Shown here: positions 1 to 7,994 of the stretch, one piece after another
Position numbering within the stretch: position 1 is the stretch's first letter
Layout: the number at the start of each line of letters is the position of its first letter
Assembly: GCF_013415125.1 (NCBI RefSeq)
Contig: NZ_JACCDE010000006.1
Coordinates: 88,806-152,805, forward strand
Source: Vreelandella glaciei
GTDB lineage: Bacteria > Pseudomonadota > Gammaproteobacteria > Pseudomonadales > Halomonadaceae
Direction: 5' to 3'
Length of the DNA stretch: 64,000 nucleotides
The notes under the pieces: generated by a model
What the model was told of the DNA's origin: nothing
What the model saw: the letters and a program-made list of their open reading frames with translations, nothing else
The model's database searches: none
Program-made: the position numbers and the translations under genes

Positions 1-141
1 GAAGCATCGCTTCCCCTGGCAGGCCCGCTATATGTCGACTCGCTGAGCGGTGCAGACGGCCCGGCGGCCAACTACGCAGATATGCTGCACCATAATGCAG
101 AGGTCATGCACACCGCTCTAGGGGGCGCTACAGCTGAGTAA
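1..141 (+). CDS. Metal ABC transporter substrate-binding protein, C-terminal end (partial)
   Basis: Reading frame 1 is open from the left edge to TAA at 139-141 and gives the last 46 residues of a protein. The tail contains YVDSLS, then GPAANYADMLHHN and a final VMHTAL. This pattern is typical of the C-terminus of periplasmic zinc/manganese-binding proteins of the ZnuA/TroA (cluster 9) family, where a conserved Asp in the segment before GPA helps bind the metal. The rest of the gene and any partner ATPase or permease lie outside the window, so the metal cannot be assigned. The family call rests on a short stretch and is moderately secure. Confidence 0.65.
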   Translation, partial: EASLPLAGPLYVDSLSGADGPAANYADMLHHNAEVMHTALGGATAE

Positions 142-173
142 CCAGGCCCTTGCCGATTCAACCATCGCCTGGC

Positions 174-911
174 TTATCTGGGAGTGGTTATTAACAATTC
201 GGTTAACGAGCCGAGCACTAAATCGGGGTGACTGTTTTCAATCGGCTCACCGTGATTATAACCGTAAGGTAGCGCCAGGGTGGTAAAGCCCGCCGCCTTA
301 CCGGCAGCAATATCGTGACGTGAATCGCCGACCATCACACACTCCGCTGGCGGTATTTGGCAGTGTTGCGCAGCGTGCAGCAGCGGCAAAGGGTGGGGCT
401 TCTTTTCGGCTAGCGAATCTCCGCCGACCCATAGGGTAAAAAAGTCCCGCAGCTCAAAGTGCTTTAGCAGCGGCTCAATAAAGCGCTCTGGCTTATTGGT
501 GATCAGCACCAGCGTCATACCCTGCTGATGCAGCGCCCGTAGTGCTTGCTTTACCCCAGGGTAGAGCGTTGTCAGGGTATTGGGTGCAGCGCCGTAGTGG
601 GCCATAAACGCATCATAGGCGCGCTGTTGTCGTTCGGAACAAGGCGTTGGCTCAGGGGTTTCCTGCAACGCCCAGGCCAGCGCCCTTTCCACTAATACCG
701 GCGCCCCATTGCCGACCCAGTCTCGGACTTTTGCTTCGCCCGGCTCTGGCAGGTCAAGGTCGTTTAACATCTTCCCCACTGCGGAGGAAAGGTCGGGCAC
801 TGAATCAATCAGCGTGCCATCCAAGTCAAACGCAACTAGCCGTTTACCCTGTAGTATTGTGTGTAACTCTGAATAGTGTGTTGGATGCACCTTCAATGCT
901 CTCTGCCTCAT
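174..911 (-). CDS. gph: Phosphoglycolate phosphatase (HAD superfamily)
   Basis: A cytoplasmic HAD hydrolase of 245 residues that removes phosphate from 2-phosphoglycolate, a by-product of DNA end repair. Motif I is FDLDGTLIDS near residues 28-37, with both catalytic aspartates. Motif II is LITNKP near 137, and motif III/IV is the lysine in EKKPHP followed by MVGDSRHD near 194-201. The length fits the family. The gene is commonly next to rpe; here an NADH dehydrogenase gene on the opposite strand lies between them. The start is ATG at 911; its ribosome site is weak, so a slightly different start cannot be excluded. Other sugar-phosphate HAD phosphatases look similar, but the size and neighbourhood favour Gph. 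Confidence 0.88.
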   Translation of the reverse strand: MRQRALKVHPTHYSELHTILQGKRLVAFDLDGTLIDSVPDLSSAVGKMLNDLDLPEPGEAKVRDWVGNGAPVLVERALAWALQETPEPTPCSERQQRAYDAFMAHYGAAPNTLTTLYPGVKQALRALHQQGMTLVLITNKPERFIEPLLKHFELRDFFTLWVGGDSLAEKKPHPLPLLHAAQHCQIPPAECVMVGDSRHDIAAGKAAGFTTLALPYGYNHGEPIENSHPDLVLGSLTELLITTPR

Positions 912-1014
912 CTCGATTAGAAAACCATCTTACCTGCTTAGAGCAAACGTTCGCATTAGTCAGCAGCGTAAGAACCTTCTATGCTGGGGCTAATTTAGTT
1001 AAGGAGGTAGTGAT

Positions 1015-2313
1015 ATGCCCACTCCCAGAATCGTGATTGTCGGCGCAGGTGCTGGCGGTTTAGCCCTTGCCACACGATTAGGCCGTACCTTGGGTAAGCG
1101 CAAACGCGCAGAAATTGTGCTGCTGGATCGCAATACCACCCACGTATGGAAACCGCTGCTCCACGAACTGGCCACCGGCGTACTCAATTCCAGCATGGAC
1201 GAGGTGGATCTTCGCGGACACTCATCGGCCCACTTCTACCGCTATCAGCGTGGCTCGCTCACCGGCGTAGATCGTGAGCAGCAGACGCTGCAATTATCGC
1301 CGATCTATGACGAAGATGGGCAAGAGGTGCTACCCGCCCGCGAGCTTGCCTACGACTATCTGGTCATGGCCATAGGCAGCGTTTCCAACGATTTCGGCAC
1401 GCCCGGCGTGGCGGAGCACTGCCACTTTATTGATTCGCCCGAGCAGGCCAAAGCGTTCCAGCGCGATATGATCAACACCTTTCTGCGCTATACCGACCCC
1501 AATCTACGCCAGCATACTCAGTTGACCATTGGCATCGTGGGCGGCGGCGCGACGGGGGTAGAGCTTGCGGCCGAATTGTTTGACGCTTCGCGCATGCTCA
1601 ATGCCTATGGAGTGACGGCATTAGATAACCAGCAAATCAGCGTTCACCTGCTGGAAGCGGCGCCGCGTTTGCTACCGGGGCTTTCCGAGCGGGTTAGCCA
1701 AACGGTTAAAACAGAGCTTGAGAGCATGGGCGTCACCATCCACACCGACACCGCGATTAAAGAAGCTCAGGCACATCAGTTAATTACCGGTGACGATGAA
1801 GTGATTAAGACCGACATCAACGTGTGGGCAGCGGGTATCAAAGCGCCACCGTTTTTGGCGGAGCTAGGCCTGACAACGAATAAGAAGAACCAAATTGAAG
1901 TAAAAAGCACCCTACAAAGCGTCGATGATGAGAAAATTTTTGCCCTAGGCGACTGCGCCAGTTGCCCAATGGGGGAAGATAGCACCGTTCCGCCGCGCGC
2001 CCAGGCGGCTCACCAGCAGGCGAAGCTGCTCGCCAAAAACCTGGTCAATCAACTGGAAGGCAAACCGCTAGCCGACTTCCGCTACCGCGACCATGGCTCA
2101 CTGGTATCGCTGGCCCGCTACGATGCGGTAGGTAATTTGATGCGCAGCTCCGCCTCCCGCGGCCTTTTTTTAGAGGGTTGGCTGGCTCGCCAAGCCTATG
2201 CGTCGCTCTATCGGATGCACCAGCTCTCTATCCATGGGGCGCCGAAGACGGGGCTAGCGTGGCTGGTCGATAAGCTTAATCGCTATTTAAAGCCGCGCAT
2301 GAAACTGCACTAA
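1015..2313 (+). CDS. ndh: Type II NADH dehydrogenase (NDH-2)
   Basis: A 432-residue single-subunit flavoprotein that oxidises NADH and reduces quinone at the inner membrane without pumping protons. The N-terminal FAD-binding motif GAGAGGLALATRLG lies at residues 10-23. The second dinucleotide motif GGGATGVELAAEL, for NADH, is near 177. The FAD-contacting FALGDC is near 310. The C-terminus carries the amphipathic region typical of membrane-associated NDH-2. An excellent ribosome site, AAGGAGG, lies seven to eight bases before the ATG. The gene stands alone, divergent from gph and convergent with rpe (14 bases between stops). It could also be named as a general pyridine nucleotide-disulfide oxidoreductase, but NDH-2 fits best. 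Confidence 0.9.
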   Translation: MPTPRIVIVGAGAGGLALATRLGRTLGKRKRAEIVLLDRNTTHVWKPLLHELATGVLNSSMDEVDLRGHSSAHFYRYQRGSLTGVDREQQTLQLSPIYDEDGQEVLPARELAYDYLVMAIGSVSNDFGTPGVAEHCHFIDSPEQAKAFQRDMINTFLRYTDPNLRQHTQLTIGIVGGGATGVELAAELFDASRMLNAYGVTALDNQQISVHLLEAAPRLLPGLSERVSQTVKTELESMGVTIHTDTAIKEAQAHQLITGDDEVIKTDINVWAAGIKAPPFLAELGLTTNKKNQIEVKSTLQSVDDEKIFALGDCASCPMGEDSTVPPRAQAAHQQAKLLAKNLVNQLEGKPLADFRYRDHGSLVSLARYDAVGNLMRSSASRGLFLEGWLARQAYASLYRMHQLSIHGAPKTGLAWLVDKLNRYLKPRMKLH

Positions 2314-2327
2314 ACGACGCTCGCTTA

Positions 2328-3020
2328 TTACTTGGCCAGCGCCGCCCGCATCTGCTTGATCACCGTGTCATAGCCGTGCGGGTCGCTGGCCTGGTGGGCA
2401 CTGAATATGGCGGAACCCGCCACGAAGGTATCGGCGCCCGCTGCGGCGATCTCGGCGATATTATCCACTTTCACCCCACCGTCGATTTCCAGGCGCATAT
2501 CAAATTCTGACGCATCAATCCTCGCCCGCGCTTCGCGCAGCTTATTGAGCGTGCCGGGAATAAAGGATTGCCCGCCAAAACCTGGGTTAACGCTCATCAG
2601 CAGCACCATATCGACTTTATCCATCACATAGTCGAGGTAGGAGAGCGGTGTGGCGGGATTAAATACCAGGCCGGCTTTACAGCCACCATCACGGATCAAC
2701 TGCAGCGAGCGGTCAACGTGTTCAGACGCTTCGGGGTGAAAGGTAATATAGCTGGCGCCCGCTTCAATAAACTCACTGATCATGCGGTCTACCGGTTTCA
2801 CCATCAAATGCACATCAATGGGCGCGGTCACCCCGTGCTTACGCAGTGCTTTGCACACCATGGGGCCAATGGTTAGGTTGGGCACATAGTGATTATCCAT
2901 GACGTCGAAGTGCACCACATCCGCGCCTGCAGCCAGCACGTTATCCACCTCCTCGCCCAGCCGGGCAAAGTCAGCCGATAAAATAGAGGGGGCAATCAAG
3001 AAATCCTGCACAGCGGTCAT
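2328..3020 (-). CDS. rpe: Ribulose-phosphate 3-epimerase
   Basis: A TIM-barrel enzyme of 230 residues interconverting D-ribulose 5-phosphate and D-xylulose 5-phosphate in the pentose phosphate pathway. Family signatures are present: [13 protein letters not shown] at the N-terminus, the metal and catalytic residues in [21 protein letters not shown], the phosphate loop region VNPGFGGQ, and the second catalytic Asp in EIDGGV. The frame is open 23 codons further upstream, but ATG at 3020 is preferred: it has an AGGA ribosome site about eight bases upstream and matches the usual N-terminus. It converges on ndh. Confidence 0.94.
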   Translation of the reverse strand: MTAVQDFLIAPSILSADFARLGEEVDNVLAAGADVVHFDVMDNHYVPNLTIGPMVCKALRKHGVTAPIDVHLMVKPVDRMISEFIEAGASYITFHPEASEHVDRSLQLIRDGGCKAGLVFNPATPLSYLDYVMDKVDMVLLMSVNPGFGGQSFIPGTLNKLREARARIDASEFDMRLEIDGGVKVDNIAEIAAAGADTFVAGSAIFSAHQASDPHGYDTVIKQMRAALAK

Positions 3021-3168
3021 ATTCCATTCCTGCTTATCAATCATTAGACGAAGAGTAGTCACTCGGCACACCCGCGAGTATGCAGGCAAGAGAGCAAAGT
3101 CAGGCCGCTATCTTATCAGAGCCGCTTAGCAGAACCACGTATCAGTGTCTGCGCAACTCATCACACAC

Positions 3169-3187
3169 ATATTCTTAAATAGAATAT
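3169..3187. promoter_or_regulatory. Inverted repeat upstream of the sulfate operon, candidate operator
   Basis: ATATTCT and AGAATAT are perfect 7-base arms around the 5-base spacer TAAAT, about 85 bases before the sbp start codon in an AT-rich promoter region. LysR-type regulators, including CysB which activates sulfate transport genes, bind dyads of this size. Assignment to CysB is an inference from the position only. Confidence 0.4.
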
Positions 3188-3273
3188 AAAACATGATTGT
3201 AATTCCACATTGATAGATTTAATCTTGCCAATATTGCGACATTAAGCGCCGACTGTTTTTAAGGAGTTTCTCT

Positions 3274-4284
3274 ATGGCACTGCCAACAATTTTCCGCCGC
3301 AGCCTGATTGCCATTGCATTAGGCGTTACGGTGAGTGGAACCGCCGCCGCCCAAGAGCGGGAGCTACTGAACTCGTCTTACGATATCGCTCGCGAGCTGT
3401 TTGCCGCGATCAACCCAGAGTTTCAAGCCTGGTGGCAGGAAGAGCATGGTGAGGAGATTGCCATTAGCCAGTCTCACGGCGGTTCTTCAGCCCAAGCGCG
3501 TGCCATCCTTCAGGGCCTGCGTGCCGATGTGGTGACCTTTAATCAGGTGACCGACGTACAGGTACTCGCCGATGCAGGGCTGGTAGCCGAAGATTGGCAA
3601 GATGCCTTTGAAAATAATGCCTCGCCCTACTACTCCACCACTGCTTTCCTAGTGCGTAAGGGCAACCCTAAAGGTATTGAGAGCTGGGACGATTTAGTCA
3701 AAGAAGATGTGCAGATGGTCTTCCCCAATCCGAAAACCTCGGGTAACGGGCGCTATACTTACTTAGCCGCCTGGGGCTTTGCCGAGAACGAGTTCGATGG
3801 CGATGAAGAGCAAATTGAAGAATTCATGCGTACCTTCTTAGCCAATGTAGCGGTGTTTGATACCGGCGGTCGTGGTGCCACCACCAGCTTTATCGAGCGT
3901 GAAATTGGCGATGTGCTGATTAGCTTCGAGTCTGAAGTTAATAACATCCGCGGCGAGTACGGCAGCGACGATTACGAAGTGATTGTGCCACCGGTCAGCA
4001 TCTTGGCTGAGTTCCCTGTTGCAGTAGTCGGCGAAAACGCTGAGCGCAACGGTAACAGCGATCTGGCCCAAAGCTATCTTGAGTACCTCTACACGGAAGA
4101 GACTCAGCGCCTGCTGGCAGGCTTCAACTACCGGGTGCATAACGAGACCGTGGTTGAAGAGTTCGCCGACCAGTTCCCGGAAACCGAACTACTTGAGGTA
4201 GATGAAGTATTTGGTAGCTGGGACGAGGCGATGGAAACCCACTTTGAGGGTGGCGCCCTTCTTGATCAGCTACAGCGCCGCTAA
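3274..4284 (+). CDS. sbp: Sulfate ABC transporter, periplasmic binding protein
   Basis: A 336-residue periplasmic binding protein that delivers sulfate (or thiosulfate) to the CysTWA importer. A cleavable signal peptide is visible, with positive residues RR followed by a hydrophobic stretch ending GTAAAQ near residue 26. Family motifs are the SYDIARELF start of the mature protein, QSHGGSSAQAR near residues 69-79 which lines the sulfate site, and NPKTSGNGRYTYLAAWG near 150. AAGGAG lies just before the ATG. It is the first gene of a tight operon with cysT, cysW and cysA. The choice between Sbp (sulfate) and CysP (thiosulfate) is not certain from sequence alone. Confidence 0.9.
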   Translation: MALPTIFRRSLIAIALGVTVSGTAAAQERELLNSSYDIARELFAAINPEFQAWWQEEHGEEIAISQSHGGSSAQARAILQGLRADVVTFNQVTDVQVLADAGLVAEDWQDAFENNASPYYSTTAFLVRKGNPKGIESWDDLVKEDVQMVFPNPKTSGNGRYTYLAAWGFAENEFDGDEEQIEEFMRTFLANVAVFDTGGRGATTSFIEREIGDVLISFESEVNNIRGEYGSDDYEVIVPPVSILAEFPVAVVGENAERNGNSDLAQSYLEYLYTEETQRLLAGFNYRVHNETVVEEFADQFPETELLEVDEVFGSWDEAMETHFEGGALLDQLQRR

Positions 4285-4310
4285 TATTCACTCATGAGCC
4301 AGCCTGAACT

Positions 4311-5165
4311 ATGAGTCAACTTGCCACCTGGCGAACCGGCAGCACACGCGTGCTGCCGGGTTTTGGCCTTTCTATGGGTATCAGCGTACTGTTTATCTCG
4401 CTGGTACTGCTGCTGCCGATTACCGGCCTGTTTGGCCAGTTAGCAGGGCTTAGCCTCGCCGAATACTGGGCGATCATTACCGAAGGGCGCGTGGTCGCCA
4501 GCTATATGGTCACCATTGGCGCGGCAGCCGTTGCAGCGATTATCAACGCCATATTTGGTTTATTACTGGCGTGGGTGCTAGTTCGCTATGACTTCCCTGG
4601 CAAGCGCTTACTCGATGCTTTAATGGACCTCCCCTTCGCGCTGCCCACCGCGGTGGCGGGCATTACGCTCGCAACGCTGTACGCCAGCAGTGGCTGGATG
4701 GGTGGTTTATTGGAGCCGCTAGGGTTTCAAGTCGCTTACACCTGGGTGGGTATAGCCCTGGCCATGGCGTTTACCAGCATTCCTTTTGTAGTGCGCACGG
4801 TGCAGCCGGTACTGGAAGACTTGCCCGCTGAGGTCGATGAAGCCGCTATGTCATTGGGTGCCACTGACGGGGTCGCCTTTCGCCGCGTGATCTTGCCGCA
4901 TATCTGGCCTGCCTTGGTGACTGGAACCGGGCTGGCGTTTGTGCGCTCGTTAGGCGAGTTCGGGGCGATCATTTTTATTGCTGGCAATATGCCTTATGAA
5001 ACAGAGATCACCGCGCTGATGATCTTCGTCAAGCTGCAAGAGTACGACTATGCGGGCGCATCGGCGATCGCTTCGGTCGTACTGTTCGTATCACTGGCGC
5101 TGCTACTGGCGATTAATGTTTGGCAGGGCCGCTTTGTGCGCCGCCTGCATGGAGGTAAGGGGTAA
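4311..5165 (+). CDS. cysT: Sulfate ABC transporter permease CysT (CysU)
   Basis: One of the two inner-membrane permease subunits of the sulfate/thiosulfate importer, 284 residues with about six hydrophobic membrane segments. The cytoplasmic EAA loop that docks to CysA is seen as EVDEAAMSLGATDGVAFRRV near residues 175-195, and LPFALPTAVAGITLATLY is a typical CysT segment. It starts 26 bases after sbp; the ribosome site is weak, which may reflect lower expression than the binding protein. Its TAA shares its last base with the ATG of cysW, suggesting translational coupling. Confidence 0.93.
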   Translation: MSQLATWRTGSTRVLPGFGLSMGISVLFISLVLLLPITGLFGQLAGLSLAEYWAIITEGRVVASYMVTIGAAAVAAIINAIFGLLLAWVLVRYDFPGKRLLDALMDLPFALPTAVAGITLATLYASSGWMGGLLEPLGFQVAYTWVGIALAMAFTSIPFVVRTVQPVLEDLPAEVDEAAMSLGATDGVAFRRVILPHIWPALVTGTGLAFVRSLGEFGAIIFIAGNMPYETEITALMIFVKLQEYDYAGASAIASVVLFVSLALLLAINVWQGRFVRRLHGGKG

Positions 5166-5992
5166 TGCGTCGAATTGGTGATGCACCGGTTGTCCGGCGC
5201 CTGCTGATAGGAGCCGCCCTGGTACTGTCAGCGCTGTTTTTGCTGTTGCCGTTGGTGGCCATTTTTGCTCAGGCGTTTTCTGAGGGTGTCATGGTCTTCT
5301 GGGCCAATGTTAGTAACACCTTCACCCTGCACGCGATTGGCTTAACACTGATGATTGCGCTACTCACTATCCCGGTGTGCTTGGTGTTTGGTGTAGCCCT
5401 GGCGTGGCTGGTCACGCGGTTCAGCTTTCCTGGGCGGCGTATTTTGCAAACGTTGATCGATATCCCCTTTGCGGTATCGCCTGTGGTGGCGGGTCTGATT
5501 TACTTGCTGCTGTATGGCCGCAACGGCTGGATCGGTACTTGGCTGGACGGCTATGATATTCAGCTGATGTTTTCTTGGCCGGGCATCCTCATGGTGACTA
5601 TTTTCGTTACCTGCCCCTTTGTGGCCCGGGAACTGATCCCGTTGATGCAGGCCCAAGGCTCCCGTGAAGAGGAGGCGGCCGTGACGCTGGGTGCTTCCGG
5701 CTGGACGACCTTCCGTCGCGTTACGCTGCCCAACATCCGCTGGGCGCTGCTGTATGGCGTTATCCTGACTAACGCCCGCGCAGTGGGGGAGTTTGGCGCT
5801 GTCTCGGTGGTTTCCGGCGCTATTCGCGGTAAAACCAATACGCTACCCCTGCACCTTGAGCAGCTGTATCAGGATTATAACGCCGTGGGGGCGTTTGCCT
5901 GCGCGGCCCTACTCGCCTTTATTGCCCTACTGACGCTCTCCGCCAAGGCTGGGCTGGAATGGCGCGCAGCGCGCCGGGAGGCATTTGCATGA
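5165..5992 (+). CDS. cysW: Sulfate ABC transporter permease CysW
   Basis: The second permease subunit of the sulfate importer, 275 residues with about six membrane spans. The EAA motif is [23 protein letters not shown] near residues 168-190. [20 protein letters not shown] and [25 protein letters not shown] are characteristic of CysW rather than CysT. The start codon overlaps the cysT stop by one base, and its own stop overlaps the cysA start (ATGA), so the three genes are translated as a coupled unit. Confidence 0.93.
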   Translation: MRRIGDAPVVRRLLIGAALVLSALFLLLPLVAIFAQAFSEGVMVFWANVSNTFTLHAIGLTLMIALLTIPVCLVFGVALAWLVTRFSFPGRRILQTLIDIPFAVSPVVAGLIYLLLYGRNGWIGTWLDGYDIQLMFSWPGILMVTIFVTCPFVARELIPLMQAQGSREEEAAVTLGASGWTTFRRVTLPNIRWALLYGVILTNARAVGEFGAVSVVSGAIRGKTNTLPLHLEQLYQDYNAVGAFACAALLAFIALLTLSAKAGLEWRAARREAFA

Positions 5993-7083
5993 GCATTCAC
6001 TTACACAACATCGCTAAGCACTTCGGCAATACCCAAGCGTTAGAGCCGATCAACCTGGATATTCACGAAGGGGAATTGGTAGGCTTACTCGGCCCTTCGG
6101 GCTCGGGCAAGACCACGCTGCTGCGGATTATCGCCGGCTTGGAAAATGCCGACCGCACCGCTCAGCCGGGTAAAATCCTGTTTGGCGACCGCGACGTAAC
6201 CAACGTGCATGTACGCGACAGGCGGATTGGTTTTGTTTTCCAGCACTACGCGCTGTTTCGCCATATGAGCGTCTACGACAATGTGGCCTTTGGCCTGACC
6301 GTACTGTCGCGTAAACGCCGCCCGAGCAGTGGAGAAATTCGTGCCCGGGTGTTTAGACTGCTTGAAATGGTCAAGCTGGAGCACCTTGCCAATCGCTACC
6401 CTGCCCAACTTTCGGGCGGCCAGCAGCAGCGGGTATCGCTAGCCCGTGCCCTGGCCGTGGAGCCTGAAGTATTGCTGCTGGATGAGCCGTTTGGCGCACT
6501 GGATGCCAAAGTGCGCCAGGAGCTACGTCGCTGGCTGCGTCATCTTCACGATGAACTCAATTTCACCAGCGTTTTTGTCACCCACGACCAGGAAGAAGCG
6601 CTGGAGTTATCTGACCGCGTAGTGGTGATGAGCAACGGTCGCATCGAACAGGTTGATACGCCCGATGAGCTCTACCGCACGCCGAAAAATCGCTTTGTGT
6701 TTGAGTTTTTAGGTGATGTGAACCATTTGGAAGGCAAAGTGACCAACGGCGTACTCACCTGCGGCGACGCCTATTGGCACGTTGATCTACCCGATGGCCA
6801 TGCAGAGCTGCTGCTCCGCCCCCATGAAGTGCGGTTAACCGAGCAACCTACCTCAGAGAGCCATCTACCGGTCACCATCACGGCGATCTCGCCGGTGGGC
6901 GCCGAAGTGCGCGTGGAGCTAGAGGCTGATTGGCTCGCCCAGCCTTGGCTTGCTACCGTGCGCCACACTGACTTTGAGCACTTGGCGCTACGCCGCGGGC
7001 AACGCTTATTCGCTCACCCCCGCCACTGGCGACGCTTCCCCAAGGCGGAATCGAAAGCAGCAGAGCAAACCCGTGTCGCTTAG
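5989..7083 (+). CDS. cysA: Sulfate ABC transporter ATP-binding protein CysA
   Basis: The 364-residue ATPase of the sulfate importer. Walker [12 protein letters not shown] is near residue 35, the signature [15 protein letters not shown] near 135, Walker [14 protein letters not shown] near 156, and the switch His in THDQEEAL near 200. A C-terminal TOBE-like regulatory region of about 120 residues follows, as usual in CysA. ATG at 5989 is chosen over an upstream in-frame ATG at 5959 because GGGAGG lies just before it and it forms an ATGA overlap with cysW. It is the last gene of the sulfate operon. Confidence 0.94.
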   Translation: MSIHLHNIAKHFGNTQALEPINLDIHEGELVGLLGPSGSGKTTLLRIIAGLENADRTAQPGKILFGDRDVTNVHVRDRRIGFVFQHYALFRHMSVYDNVAFGLTVLSRKRRPSSGEIRARVFRLLEMVKLEHLANRYPAQLSGGQQQRVSLARALAVEPEVLLLDEPFGALDAKVRQELRRWLRHLHDELNFTSVFVTHDQEEALELSDRVVVMSNGRIEQVDTPDELYRTPKNRFVFEFLGDVNHLEGKVTNGVLTCGDAYWHVDLPDGHAELLLRPHEVRLTEQPTSESHLPVTITAISPVGAEVRVELEADWLAQPWLATVRHTDFEHLALRRGQRLFAHPRHWRRFPKAESKAAEQTRVA

Positions 7084-7159
7084 ACCTGCTAACTGCAACG
7101 GGAGGAGGTAGCTTTAGCTCGCGACTGCCTAGGTAACAAGCTTTGTGTGGCACCTTTTA

Positions 7160-7302
7160 TAGTCAACAGACTGCCATGCATGTCTTTCATCAAGCGAGCA
7201 AGGCGCGGCGACATAGCAATGTATGGTGAGCGCGGCGCACCGATTACGCCTATTGATGACTAGTCTGCTGCGTTTGCGATTAGTGCCCGTTTGCGATTAG
7301 TG
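7160..7302. repeat. Possible small intergenic repeat element with a 15-base direct repeat
   Basis: Between cysA and the next operon, CAACAGACT (7164-7172) and AGTCTGCTG (7262-7270) form a near-inverted pair about 90 bases apart around GC-rich sequence with no reading frame. Immediately after, CGTTTGCGATTAGTG occurs twice (7271-7285 and 7288-7302). It resembles a short dispersed extragenic element, but other copies cannot be checked within this window. Confidence 0.35.
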
Positions 7303-7328
7303 ACCTACCTCAGCAAAAAGAGCAGCCC

Positions 7329-7994
7329 ATGCTGGAACTTCATCAGGTCCATAAAACCTATACGACGCCTCAAGGCGCGCTAAAAGTACTCGATGATGTC
7401 TCTCTTCGCTTAGCACCGGGACAAAGTCTTGCATTAATGGGCGAATCGGGAAGCGGTAAATCAACGTTACTTCATCTCGCCGCTGGGCTCGACCTGCCCG
7501 ATCAGGGCAGTATCAATCTCTCAGGACAAAACGTAGCGACGTTAGCTGAACCCGCCCGTGCCAAGCTACGCCGCGAGCAATTGGGTTTAGTATTTCAACA
7601 ATTTCACTTAGTCCCCAGTCTAAGGGTCATCGATAACCTCCGCCTACAGGCGCGCTTGGCTAGCCGTGACGATACCGAATGGACAGCCTACTTAATCGCG
7701 CGACTAGGGCTTGAGGGACTTGAAAAGCGTTACCCGGAGCAGCTTTCTGGCGGGCAGCAGCAACGTTTAGCCATTGGCCGCGCGCTAGCCCCGCGCCCTT
7801 CGCTGTTACTCGCCGATGAGCCCACGGGCAATTTGGATGAAACCACCGCGGGTGAAGTGCTGGAACTGCTGCTGAGCCTAGTGCATGAAACCCAGTGCGC
7901 CCTACTCGTTGTCACCCATAGCCCCAAGGTTGCCGCGCCGCTAGATCGCTGCCTGCGCTTGCGCCACGGCAAACTGATTAACACCGCGATATGA
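7329..7994 (+). CDS. ABC transporter ATP-binding protein, LolD/MacB type
   Basis: A 221-residue ATPase of the family that powers FtsX-like (type VII) permeases, which act by mechanotransmission across the envelope rather than classic transport. Walker [12 protein letters not shown] is near residue 40, the signature [15 protein letters not shown] near 140, Walker B LLLADEPTGNLDE near 160, and the switch His in VTHSP near 197. ADEPTGNLD is characteristic of the LolD/MacB/FtsE branch. The stop overlaps the start of the permease gene (ATGA), so the two form one complex. The substrate is not known from sequence. Confidence 0.88.
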   Translation: MLELHQVHKTYTTPQGALKVLDDVSLRLAPGQSLALMGESGSGKSTLLHLAAGLDLPDQGSINLSGQNVATLAEPARAKLRREQLGLVFQQFHLVPSLRVIDNLRLQARLASRDDTEWTAYLIARLGLEGLEKRYPEQLSGGQQQRLAIGRALAPRPSLLLADEPTGNLDETTAGEVLELLLSLVHETQCALLVVTHSPKVAAPLDRCLRLRHGKLINTAI

